A stretch of DNA of 64,000 nt from the NCBI RefSeq assembly GCF_008931805.1, contig NZ_CP044399.1, positions 1,488,001 through 1,552,000 of the forward strand, given 5' to 3'. The notes under the pieces are model-generated. The model ran no database searches. It had not been told where the DNA came from and worked only from the letters and a program-made list of their open reading frames with translations. A program made the position numbers and the translations under genes. This document shows positions 1 through 8,435 of the stretch, piece by piece; within the stretch, counting starts at the first letter, position 1, and each line of letters opens with the position of its first letter. This stretch comes from Moritella marina ATCC 15381. GTDB taxonomy: Bacteria; Pseudomonadota; Gammaproteobacteria; Enterobacterales; Moritellaceae.

Positions 1-300
1 TTTGTTGATGCTAATAAGCAGCAAGCAGAGTGGACTCAATTTGCCAATATTGTTGGTCAGCGCGAACTCGCAAAAATTGACAAAGCCGGTGTTGAATACC
101 GCCTACCTGTACCGGGTGGTAAGATTGAATCTGGCAAGCTATTAACTAACGTGGCTTTCCCAGGACTAGAAGTACAATATAGTACGGATGCAGGTTCAAC
201 ATGGACAACATGGACAAAACCTGTTTCTGTAACGTCGGCGGAATTAAGAACTGTGTCACCAGATGGCGAACGCTTTAGCCGTATTACCGAAGTAAAGTAA
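1..300 (+). CDS. Beta-N-acetylhexosaminidase (chitobiase), C-terminal part
   Basis: Open from the left edge to TAA at 298-300; only the last 99 residues are present. The sequence has the look of the C-terminal beta-sandwich of bacterial GH20 chitobiases, with the stretches YRLPVPGGKI, PGLEVQYSTDAGSTW and TVSPDGERFSRI. The family removes terminal N-acetylglucosamine from chitobiose, usually in the periplasm or at the outer membrane. The catalytic TIM barrel lies outside the window, so activity cannot be judged. A hairpin terminator follows. The call rests on recognising the C-terminal domain only. Confidence 0.72.
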   Translation, partial: FVDANKQQAEWTQFANIVGQRELAKIDKAGVEYRLPVPGGKIESGKLLTNVAFPGLEVQYSTDAGSTWTTWTKPVSVTSAELRTVSPDGERFSRITEVK

Positions 301-320
301 GCTGAATTTACAATGACTTA

Positions 321-362
321 AAATAAAAGGTGATTGGATATTAATTCAATCGCCTTTATTTC
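321..362 (+). terminator. Rho-independent terminator after the chitobiase gene
   Basis: AAATAAAAGGTGATTG pairs with CAATCGCCTTTATTT (one G-T pair and one bulged A) around a short AT loop. It lies 20 bases after the chitobiase stop and is followed by a T-rich run. Confidence 0.75.
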
Positions 363-454
363 TTATAGCATTTAGCATAAATAAAACACATTTCATAAAT
401 CGAACACAAAATCGTATGATTAAACTGTCTGCGGTGTAACAAGGAACAATTCAA

Positions 455-1015
455 ATGAAACTAAAATTTTTAGCGCCACTATTATTACCACTCGCACTTA
501 CAGCTTGTTCGAATACTTATGAAGATGCGAGTTCTGAACAGTTTCAAGATATGGTTTCAGTAAAACAGACTTGGGAAGGGAAGCGTATCACAGGACCTAC
601 CATTACACTACCGCCTGAAGCTGGCACCACACAAGCATTGTTTAAAGCAGATGCTTACATGTATGGCAGAGAAAGTAGCAACGAAAAGCATCAAATCGAT
701 ACGCGTATTAACCTTTTAGTTAAGCATACCGACTTTGGTTTTGAATACGGTTTTGTATCTATTAATGGTTTAGAATCGGTAAAGATCAAACAAGAACGTG
801 GCACATTTAGAACATGTGATGAGTTGTGTATTTTTGACCAAATGTTTTCGTTCTCGATACCTGATTCAGTGAATTCTAATGAGAACTTGGTGATCAAATT
901 GCAAGAAAAAGCTAACAGTAAACATGGTCCAGTTATTTCATTACCGGCTACGTATATGACGGGTTATGATCAAGTTCAAAATCAAATTGAAAATAAGGCT
1001 AAAAAAGGTCTGTAA
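455..1015 (+). CDS. Predicted lipoprotein of unknown function
   Basis: 186 residues. The N-terminus is a signal peptide with a charged MKLK, a Leu-rich core and a lipobox LTAC at residues 15-18, so Cys18 should be lipidated after signal peptidase II cleavage. Residue +2 is Ser, which favours outer-membrane sorting by Lol. The mature part is polar and contains a close Cys pair (TCDELC), which may form a disulfide in the periplasm. An AAGGA ribosome site precedes the ATG. No family was recognised. It stands alone between the chitobiase terminator and an AT-rich intergenic region, so context gives no function. Confidence 0.8.
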   Translation: MKLKFLAPLLLPLALTACSNTYEDASSEQFQDMVSVKQTWEGKRITGPTITLPPEAGTTQALFKADAYMYGRESSNEKHQIDTRINLLVKHTDFGFEYGFVSINGLESVKIKQERGTFRTCDELCIFDQMFSFSIPDSVNSNENLVIKLQEKANSKHGPVISLPATYMTGYDQVQNQIENKAKKGL

Positions 1016-1168
1016 TTGGCTTGGGAAATGAGCCAGTTCGAGAGCAACTATATACTGCAGGTACAACTATTATTACAAATGTAATAATTAGTGCAGAGTA
1101 ATAATTAGTACAAGAGTGGTGCACTTGTACTAATTGCGCCGATAACATGATGGTACTTGTTTTGACAA

Positions 1169-1342
1169 CTAACTGCTTTTTCGTGCTTCGCATATTTGCG
1201 CATAGGTTTTAATTACATCACCATTGTGTAGTTTGCAGTTTATTTCTGGCCCTAATACTCCAGAACCTTGTCCTTCAGTTGCGCTCACATTGAATGTAGC
1301 TGAAGCGATAATAAACGTAATAGTTAAAATTAATTTGCTCAT
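1169..1342 (-). CDS. Small secreted protein, 57 residues, unknown function
   Basis: ATG at 1342-1340 reads to TAG at 1171-1169. The first 21 residues form a good Sec signal peptide (MSKLILTITFIIASATFNVS, then an ATE-type cleavage region). The mature part has about 35 residues with two cysteines (EINCKL and AQICEA), compatible with one disulfide in the periplasm. A GGGAT stretch upstream could serve as ribosome site. Four 18-bp tandem repeats lie directly upstream. No family was recognised. The signal peptide and Cys pair argue for a real gene. A minus-strand ORF in another frame that overlaps its 3' end looks like a shadow. Confidence 0.62.
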   Translation of the reverse strand: MSKLILTITFIIASATFNVSATEGQGSGVLGPEINCKLHNGDVIKTYAQICEARKSS

Positions 1343-1358
1343 ACTTATCCCACTATTA

Positions 1359-1430
1359 TTATAAATGATACAAGTCTTATAAATGATACAGATTTTATAA
1401 GTGACACATTTTTTATAAGTGAATACAGGT
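1359..1430. repeat. Four 18-bp imperfect tandem repeats
   Basis: Units at 1359-1376, 1377-1394, 1395-1412 and 1413-1430 follow the pattern TTATAA(A/G)TGA(T/C)ACA plus five variable bases; the fourth has one extra base shift inside. They sit between the small secreted protein gene (minus strand) and the ABC transporter end. The head-to-tail array just upstream of a start codon resembles an array of regulator sites, but the binding protein is unknown. Confidence 0.7.
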
Positions 1431-1524
1431 ACTTATCTATCTGCATTATGTCTTATACCTTAATAGTAGACAGTGATTAACAAACAACAAGTTTCCTAAA
1501 TTAATTCATTATACAAATTAAGAT

Positions 1525-3327
1525 CTAGCTAATCCCCCCCTTATTGCCTGCGTTATCAAACTGTAATTCACATAGGCGTCGATATAATGTCGATGACTCA
1601 ATCAGCTGGTTATGGTTACCTTGTGCTATCACTTCCCCTTGGTCCATAAGTAAAATAAGATCAGCATTAATTACTGTTGATAAACGATGGGCAATAATCA
1701 AGGTTGTTCTGTTTTGCATTAATTCTTCGAGTGCGGCTTGCACGTGGTTCTCACTTTCAGCATCAAGCGCGCTGGTCGCTTCATCTAACAATAATACCTC
1801 AGGATCTTTTAATATGGCACGGGCGAGGGCAATTCGTTGTTTTTGGCCACCAGATAAACGGACACCTTGCTCGCCTAAAAAACTGTCATAACCTTCTGGT
1901 AATTCTTGAATAAAGTCATGGGCATGGGCATGGGCAAGTTTAGTTGCGTTAATGACTTGTTCATCCGAGGCTGTAGGGTCGCCATAACGAATGTTGTGCC
2001 AAACGTTAGAACTAAATAATACCGGGTGTTGTGGTACCATTCCCATACGTTTACGTAGTTCATCCAGTTCTAACGTATTTATATTCATATTATTAAATCG
2101 AACTTCGCCAAGTTGCGGATCGTAGAAACGTTGTAACAATTCAAATAAAGTCGTTTTACCAGCGCCGGATGGGCCAACTAACGCAATCACTTTGCCTTTT
2201 GGTATTTTTAAGTTAATGGTTTTTAGCGCTGCTGTATTAGGGCGAGATGGGTAATAAAAATCCAAGTTTTTGAACTCGATGATATTTTCTTGCTGCTCAA
2301 TGATTTTTTTAGGTTCTTCAGGTGTTTGTATTTTGCTGGTGACGTCGAGGAGTTCTAGCAATCGAGTCGCAGAGCCTGCAGCACGCTGTAATTCACCATA
2401 GACTTCAGAGATTGTAGCAACTGACATGGCAACCATAATCGCGTAGAAAACAAATGCACCTAACTCGCCCCCCGTCATTTGGCCATTAAGTACATCCATC
2501 CCCCCAACCCAAAGCATAATACTGATGGCACTGAAAGTAAGAAAAATAACAATCGCAATCAATAATGACCGTTGTTTGATCCTGTCCTTGGCAACCGAAA
2601 ATGCTTTTTCTACCTCATTTGCAAAAGACGCCTGTTCTGTTTTTTCATGGGTATAGCTTTGCACTACTTTAATATTTTGAATTATTTCACCAGCATAACT
2701 ACCAATATCAGCAATAGCTTCCTGACTATTCGCGGCTAACACTCGGACTTTTCGGCCATAAATCAAGATTGGAATAAGAATGAAGGGGACAAATGCTATG
2801 ACCCAAAGCGTTAGATTGATATTCGTGACGAGCAACATAATTAAGCCACCAATCAGCATCAGTGTACTGCGAAGTGCCATTGAGAATGAAGAACCAATAA
2901 TGGACTGAAGCAGTGTCGTATCTGTCGTTAATCTTGACATGATTTCACCGCTTCTGTTTTCTTCGAAGTAGCTAGGGTGTAACTTAATAACTTGATTGAA
3001 TACCGCTTTTCGAATGTCAGCACTGACGCGTTCCCCCAACCATGACATCAAGTAAAACCGACTGAACGTACCAAGTGCTAAGAGCGAGATCAGTGCAACG
3101 AGTACTAATATAGCAGATTTTAACTGGGTTTCAGATCCCGCAATAAAACCATTATCAATAACGTATTTAACACCTTGCCCAAGTGATAAATTTATACCAG
3201 CAGTCAGTAATAAAGCGAGAAGTGCATACAAAACCATTAACTTATAGGGTTTAATAAAGGCAAAAATTGGTAATAAGCTCGTAAATGATGATGTTTGGCT
3301 TATCTTATCCTTAAATGAAGCGCTCAT
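1525..3327 (-). CDS. MsbA-like ABC exporter (fused permease and ATPase)
   Basis: 600 residues, the usual size of a half-transporter that works as a homodimer in the inner membrane. Residues 25-325 hold the six-helix exporter domain. The ATPase domain has Walker A GPSGAGKTT (385-393), signature LSGGQKQR (491-498), Walker B VLLLDEATSALD (511-522) and an H-loop IIAHRLST. The substrate could be a lipid, peptide or drug; the sequence does not decide. It starts 27 bases after the diguanylate cyclase gene on the same strand, behind an AGGGA ribosome site, so the two are probably co-transcribed. True MsbA normally neighbours lpxK, which is absent here, so a lipid A flippase is not claimed. Confidence 0.85.
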   Translation of the reverse strand: MSASFKDKISQTSSFTSLLPIFAFIKPYKLMVLYALLALLLTAGINLSLGQGVKYVIDNGFIAGSETQLKSAILVLVALISLLALGTFSRFYLMSWLGERVSADIRKAVFNQVIKLHPSYFEENRSGEIMSRLTTDTTLLQSIIGSSFSMALRSTLMLIGGLIMLLVTNINLTLWVIAFVPFILIPILIYGRKVRVLAANSQEAIADIGSYAGEIIQNIKVVQSYTHEKTEQASFANEVEKAFSVAKDRIKQRSLLIAIVIFLTFSAISIMLWVGGMDVLNGQMTGGELGAFVFYAIMVAMSVATISEVYGELQRAAGSATRLLELLDVTSKIQTPEEPKKIIEQQENIIEFKNLDFYYPSRPNTAALKTINLKIPKGKVIALVGPSGAGKTTLFELLQRFYDPQLGEVRFNNMNINTLELDELRKRMGMVPQHPVLFSSNVWHNIRYGDPTASDEQVINATKLAHAHAHDFIQELPEGYDSFLGEQGVRLSGGQKQRIALARAILKDPEVLLLDEATSALDAESENHVQAALEELMQNRTTLIIAHRLSTVINADLILLMDQGEVIAQGNHNQLIESSTLYRRLCELQFDNAGNKGGIS

Positions 3328-3354
3328 GTTATTCCCTAGGTGCTTTTAAGTCGT

Positions 3355-5178
3355 CTAGACAGATTGGTATACTTTATTCTTGTTATTATTTTTAGCCAAG
3401 TACAAGGCTCTATCAGCATCGTAAATCGTTTTGTCTATGCTATCACGAAGCGCACTAAAACCGATACTTACTGTCAGATCACATTGCTTAAGCTCGGATT
3501 TTATCGCTGTTGTTTCTATACCATAACGAAATTCTTCTAACTTTTGGTATGCCTGCTGCTCGTCAACGGCATAAAATAGTACGGCAAACTCTTCGCCACC
3601 ATAGCGTGAAGTAACTGCTCTATGATTAAAATAATGCCTGAGCATATCTGCAGTTTTGATAATAACGCGGTCGCCAAACAAGTGACCAAAGTGATCATTA
3701 ATCAATTTAAAATCATCAATATCGATCATTGCTAGATAAGTGTCAGGTGTCTTACATCTTATTTGAGTCCCCATTTGCTGGCGTAAATATACCTTGTTCA
3801 TCAGCTGTGTCATCGAGTCTTCACTTCTTATCTTTTGTGTCAGTAGCATATTGATAAGAGCACTCTGCGCATAGTTACGAAATATGTTCATAAAGTGAAG
3901 CGACTTTAAATTACTATTTGTCAGGTATATGACACCAATCAGCTCGCCTTTATTGTATAGCGGGATGCGTATGCATGTTTGGTGCGGGAAAATATCAGTT
4001 ATTAATGGCGCTGGTATCTTAAGTGCTTCAACTTTATCTTGTGTTATTTCTGTTAATACGTCATCTGCATTAAAGCTTAAGTTGTTAACGGGTTCTTCAA
4101 AATGTCGGTTGTATGGATTATATATAATAAAAAACATGTTATCGAAATGGGTTAACTCGCTGGCCATTTGTGACAATGCAAGGTAGATATCCTCTAGTCT
4201 CGTAGAGCCTGATAGTACCTGCCCCTTGCTGTGGACTCGGTTTGAGATGAAGTAAATCATTGATAGAACACCTATCATTGCCAACAATACAAAAGATACC
4301 ACGCCGATATTAAATACTTTATATTTCATATCGGCGTTGTTGGAGTTTGAAAGTAATATCCAACCCAATTGATTATCCGCTTGGTATATACTAAATTTAG
4401 TCTGATCTTGATAGCTATAGTTAATGATGTTTTTTGTCGTTAATTCGCTGTTAGGCTCTTCATTCACGTCTTTTTTTAATTGAGCATTACTGACAATACG
4501 CTTTATTTCAATAGGTGAAAGGCTTATTGACTGAGTTGAGATTCTTGACGGATCAGGGTGCATGACTATTTGACCTGTTTTTGAATCTACAGCATAAACA
4601 TAACCATTCATTAGCGTTTTAAGCAGTGATAACTTGTCATACAAGCCGAGTATGTCTAATTCTAAGACAAGGCGGGCGGTCTTACCATTGCTGAGATTTA
4701 ATAAACGGACAATCGCCACTGTCCACTTTTGAGTTTGCTCACTTCTATACAAGGGTGAAATAAACGGGGTGTCATAGTTCATCTTTTCGTTAAACCAGAC
4801 GCGTGAACGGTTATCAGCAGCATAGGTATTATAGACATAATTAGTCGCGTAATACTCATCTTTCTCGGTTAACAAACCAATCTCTAAATACTTGTTTTCA
4901 TTGTCAAGTATATACTGAGCACTTAATAAAAAGTCGGTTAAATTGTAGTTGTATCGGTAAGTTTCCCCTAACAGAAATAGCTGGTTATTCACTGCATTTA
5001 AGTGTTGATCCAGGTATTCATTGGCAATATCCAAGTTGTTTTTAGCTTGTTGGTAAGTGTTTGTTTTAATATATTTATAATCAGAATAACCAACATACAT
5101 TAAGCTGATCACGATCAAGGCTAATAGCGGGTAAATGATCGAGATGAAGAGTTTGGGTTGAAGTTTTAAATGCAACAT
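3355..5178 (-). CDS. Membrane diguanylate cyclase with extracytoplasmic sensor
   Basis: 607 residues. A transmembrane helix near 10-30 and a second near 290-312 enclose a periplasmic Cache-like sensor. A GAF-like segment follows, then a C-terminal GGDEF domain with the active-site motif RYGGEEF. It should make cyclic di-GMP from two GTP at the inner membrane in response to an external ligand. The canonical inhibitory RxxD five residues before GGEEF is not visible (NHRA stands there), so product inhibition at that site is doubtful. No EAL domain is present. It lies immediately upstream of the ABC exporter on the same strand, suggesting one operon. Confidence 0.88.
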   Translation of the reverse strand: MLHLKLQPKLFISIIYPLLALIVISLMYVGYSDYKYIKTNTYQQAKNNLDIANEYLDQHLNAVNNQLFLLGETYRYNYNLTDFLLSAQYILDNENKYLEIGLLTEKDEYYATNYVYNTYAADNRSRVWFNEKMNYDTPFISPLYRSEQTQKWTVAIVRLLNLSNGKTARLVLELDILGLYDKLSLLKTLMNGYVYAVDSKTGQIVMHPDPSRISTQSISLSPIEIKRIVSNAQLKKDVNEEPNSELTTKNIINYSYQDQTKFSIYQADNQLGWILLSNSNNADMKYKVFNIGVVSFVLLAMIGVLSMIYFISNRVHSKGQVLSGSTRLEDIYLALSQMASELTHFDNMFFIIYNPYNRHFEEPVNNLSFNADDVLTEITQDKVEALKIPAPLITDIFPHQTCIRIPLYNKGELIGVIYLTNSNLKSLHFMNIFRNYAQSALINMLLTQKIRSEDSMTQLMNKVYLRQQMGTQIRCKTPDTYLAMIDIDDFKLINDHFGHLFGDRVIIKTADMLRHYFNHRAVTSRYGGEEFAVLFYAVDEQQAYQKLEEFRYGIETTAIKSELKQCDLTVSIGFSALRDSIDKTIYDADRALYLAKNNNKNKVYQSV

Positions 5179-5543
5179 ATTTACCTAGGGAATTGTTTTC
5201 ACGCCAAAATAGATGAATTGAAACGCTATAGATGAGCAAATTAGAACGCATCAATAAGTTATTAATAATAACAAACTATCAAGTAAATTGAATGATTACA
5301 CATAGAAAACAAACGCTTAGTCTCATAAATAACAGGCTGCAATTAAGTTTTATAAACAATAATACGGAATGATTAATAAGCTACAATAGAGTCGTTAATA
5401 GATCACAACTTTGAACTATCGATGGTGGCTTTAGATGTGAAGTGGCGAGCGTAAATTATGATATAAATAAAAAAATAGCAGGTCTACTATATAAATACTG
5501 TAGCCTGCTATTTAAATCACATATGACCTATTTTAAAAAAGCA
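5179..5543. other. Intergenic region between cyclase promoter and Hsp70 operon end
   Basis: 365 bases, AT-rich. The right part must carry the end of the Hsp70 operon (see the terminator at 5473-5513). The left part precedes the divergently oriented 5' end of the cyclase gene and should contain its promoter. No ORF of note or repeat was seen. Confidence 0.5.
5473..5513 (-). terminator. Terminator of the DUF2760-Hsp70 operon
   Basis: AAATAGCAGG and CCTGCTATTT form a perfect 10-bp stem. On the minus strand the second arm runs into a T-tract. It lies 31 bases beyond the stop of the 936-residue Hsp70-like gene. Confidence 0.85.
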
Positions 5544-8354
5544 TTACGATAAAAGCGTTAACCCAGTCGGTAAACTGTCACCAAAAATACGCTTCATCAC
5601 GGTTTCATCAGATGTTTGTACTTCACATACAAGTGCCAACCAAGATTCAGATAATTTATTTTGTGTTAATTTTTCAATCACAACATCTCTTACCTTGTCC
5701 TGAATATCTATTTCTCGATCACCGGTTTTTCTGGCAATCATTACGGCCGCAAACGCAATGTGTGGTTCTTTTTGCCAATCAGCATCGAGCAACGTATTTA
5801 GCCATGTCTCAACAATATGACGTGGAATAACATTATGCTGACTACCATAAAAAGCAACGCGTGAGGCAATTCGACCTAAAGCCCACCAATGGAGTTGCTG
5901 GTTTTGTGGTTTTTTAAGTTTAGTTAGCAAATATTCACCAAATTCAACTTTCAGAGCCACTGGAATGTGCTCTAGCGATGCTGCAAGTCGAATAATATCA
6001 TCATAACTGCGTAATTTAGCTTGGTTGATAACCTTGGCGTTTTTATTGCTATCTTCAACAAAATAGACTGAAATAGTATCGTATATTTCAATCTGTTGCT
6101 GCTCATTAAGCCCACCAGCGATACGACGCCATAAGTTCCACCAATCACTCCATGACTGCGTCGATTTATTGTATTGAATAGCAGATTTGAATATTGGCCA
6201 CATCTGTTCAATACGCCAATCATCAGCAGGGTAACCAAAACCAGGGCGAAGCAAGAAACTGGTTAGCTTCAACCAATTACGTTCGTGTTGTTCGGTACGC
6301 CGACGGTTTTTCGCAAACTGTAGACAAGGTGCTGCAAGCTCACGTAATAAATCGGTGTCCCAAGTATCGCGCTTACCTAAGCGTTTATCCAATTCGTTGC
6401 GTAATGATTTAACTAATTTAGGATCACTCTTTTTACTACTCGCGCCGTATACCGCTTCAATCAATTGGATCGCTTCAGGTAACTTTGGATGACGCTGTTT
6501 AATATCGTTGACGCTATGTGTGTCATCATTAGCTTTTTTGTTCGATAAACTCGGACGTACTGAAAACTCTAAAGCCCAGCGCTGTTTACTGTTTTTTTCA
6601 CTCACACATTCGAGCTGTAAAGTACCTATGCTACTTAGCTTGCATGATAAATAAACAGACTCAAAGCGTTTGTGATCCTTGTGCTCAGGGATAGTGACAA
6701 CAAAAGGCGGTAATGGGGTTTTCCCTTTTAATTCAGCTGTCGCTCTTGTATCAACGATATCACCAGGCTTAAAATTGCTTGCATGACTGGTCGTGGCAAG
6801 GTTAAAACGAATTGGCTCACCGATAGTTAACGAGAATAAACGGCTATCTAAATTGATAACTTGTTCATCTTCTGTGCCCTTAGGTAAAAGGCAAATAGAT
6901 TGTGTTTGGCCTGAACGGTCTGTGATCTCAATGAAATAGTTACGCGGGCTACCACCGCCAATTTGTTTTTGTTTACCGAGTTTAGCAAAACCAAACTCGA
7001 CAGCACCAAATGCAACTGATAAATCAGGGTTGCCATTGTGGAGCATCTGAACTTTTTGCTGTTTCCAACCTGACAACACTTTCTCGATGTGTAGTTTGAC
7101 TTGTTGGCTATTGAAAATACCACCATTTACCAGTATCGCCGCTGGTACGATTGCTGGATCGTAATCTTCAGTTGCAGGTACATCGTAATAAGTATGGATA
7201 AATTCAGCGATGTGCTTTGAAATCGCAGGATCTGAAGTGTAAGGCAAACCAAACTCAACAACCGCATTCTTGCGGTGACTTGGTAATTGGTTGAAGCTGC
7301 TATTAGGCAAGAAACCATTAAATACCATATCGACAACTTCATTTTTTGTCAGTTCACATTTTTTTGATTGTGCAACAAGCTTCGAACCACGACCGAGTAA
7401 AGTAATTGATGTCGTACTTGGTGGCTGTTCTGATAAAAAGAGTTCTTTAGCTTGACGTGTTTGCTGGATAAGTTGACCCAATGCAGCTGTCTGTAAACGT
7501 TGTCCCGGTGAAATTCTTGATTCAACTATATGTGCTAAGGCTAAGTCTATGTTGTCACCGCCAAGCATTAAGTGATCACCAACCGCGACACGATTCAAAT
7601 TCAATTCACCGTGTTCGAGTGACATTTCGATTAAACTTAAATCGGTTGTACCACCCCCAATGTCACAAACAAGCATGGTTTTATCTTGTTCGATCAAATC
7701 GATTTTAGCTTGTTTATTTCGATGGTACCAATCGTAACAAACGGCTTGTGGTTCTTCTAATAAAGTAACGTTTGTTAAGCCAACCAGATCAGCCGCAGCC
7801 AGTGTTAACGCACGCGCAGTATCGTTAAAAGACGCCGGTACTGTGATGGTAATATTTTGGTCTGCCAGTAAGTGCGTTGGATTGTGGTAGTTCCAAGAGG
7901 CTTGAAAATGTGCGAGGTAACTGGCACTGGCAATAACAGGCGATACTTTTTCAATATTGTCTTCAACAGCCCAAGGTAAGATAGCAGCTTGGGCATCAAT
8001 GCTTGGGTGAGATAACCAACTTTTAGCGCTAGAAACTAAACGGCCTTTTGTCTTCGTGCCAAGATCTCGAGCCCATTGGCCGACGATAACATTGGCAATT
8101 TCACCTTTAAATTGGTTTGGCTGCCAAGGTAGAATACAATCTGTTGTCGCAATTTCGTTATCATTAAAGTGATAGCGAAACGAAGGGAGTAACGGTTTTC
8201 TAGCGACTTCGCCGGGACCAACTAACTGGTCTACGTGGAATACTGATGCGCTTGTTTGATAATCATCGATGTTTTTATAAGATAGCACGCTATGAGTAGT
8301 GCCTAGATCGATGCCAATTACGTATTGCGCTGTTGCAGAAACAGGTGAGGGCAT
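5544..8354 (-). CDS. Large Hsp70-like ATPase with C-terminal extension (DUF3731-type)
   Basis: 936 residues, about 300 longer than DnaK. The actin-like ATPase half is clear: phosphate-1 motif IGIDLGTTHSVLSY near residue 13, the phosphate-2 motif VCDIGGGTTDLSL, and the adenosine motif region ILVNGGIF. A shortened beta-sandwich follows around 490-620. The last 300 residues are helical and match, from memory, the DUF3731 extension found on one of the two Hsp70s in DUF2760 operons. It is the last gene of a three-gene minus-strand operon and is separated from the other Hsp70 by a hairpin terminator, so it is probably made in lower amounts. Clients and cofactors are unknown; no DnaJ or GrpE partner is nearby. 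Confidence 0.85.
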   Translation of the reverse strand: MPSPVSATAQYVIGIDLGTTHSVLSYKNIDDYQTSASVFHVDQLVGPGEVARKPLLPSFRYHFNDNEIATTDCILPWQPNQFKGEIANVIVGQWARDLGTKTKGRLVSSAKSWLSHPSIDAQAAILPWAVEDNIEKVSPVIASASYLAHFQASWNYHNPTHLLADQNITITVPASFNDTARALTLAAADLVGLTNVTLLEEPQAVCYDWYHRNKQAKIDLIEQDKTMLVCDIGGGTTDLSLIEMSLEHGELNLNRVAVGDHLMLGGDNIDLALAHIVESRISPGQRLQTAALGQLIQQTRQAKELFLSEQPPSTTSITLLGRGSKLVAQSKKCELTKNEVVDMVFNGFLPNSSFNQLPSHRKNAVVEFGLPYTSDPAISKHIAEFIHTYYDVPATEDYDPAIVPAAILVNGGIFNSQQVKLHIEKVLSGWKQQKVQMLHNGNPDLSVAFGAVEFGFAKLGKQKQIGGGSPRNYFIEITDRSGQTQSICLLPKGTEDEQVINLDSRLFSLTIGEPIRFNLATTSHASNFKPGDIVDTRATAELKGKTPLPPFVVTIPEHKDHKRFESVYLSCKLSSIGTLQLECVSEKNSKQRWALEFSVRPSLSNKKANDDTHSVNDIKQRHPKLPEAIQLIEAVYGASSKKSDPKLVKSLRNELDKRLGKRDTWDTDLLRELAAPCLQFAKNRRRTEQHERNWLKLTSFLLRPGFGYPADDWRIEQMWPIFKSAIQYNKSTQSWSDWWNLWRRIAGGLNEQQQIEIYDTISVYFVEDSNKNAKVINQAKLRSYDDIIRLAASLEHIPVALKVEFGEYLLTKLKKPQNQQLHWWALGRIASRVAFYGSQHNVIPRHIVETWLNTLLDADWQKEPHIAFAAVMIARKTGDREIDIQDKVRDVVIEKLTQNKLSESWLALVCEVQTSDETVMKRIFGDSLPTGLTLLS

Positions 8355-8374
8355 TCATAAACTCCATATAATAA

Positions 8375-8399
8375 AACTCAGGGCTAAGAGCCCTGAGTT
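8375..8399 (-). terminator. Intercistronic hairpin between two Hsp70 genes
   Basis: AACTCAGGGCT, a three-base loop and AGCCCTGAGTT form a perfect 11-bp stem. On the minus strand it is followed by TTATTATAT. It sits in the 81-base gap between the two Hsp70 genes and ends 20 bases before the next start codon, so it probably acts as a partial terminator or a 3' end stabiliser. Confidence 0.75.
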
Positions 8400-8435
8400 A
8401 AGTACACACTGATCAATATGATGACTGTGTCATTA

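Noticed and set aside
999-1193. 64-residue minus-strand ORF overlapping the lipoprotein end
   Set aside because: It overlaps the 3' end of the small secreted protein gene in another frame, has no ribosome site and reads as low-quality hydrophobic sequence.
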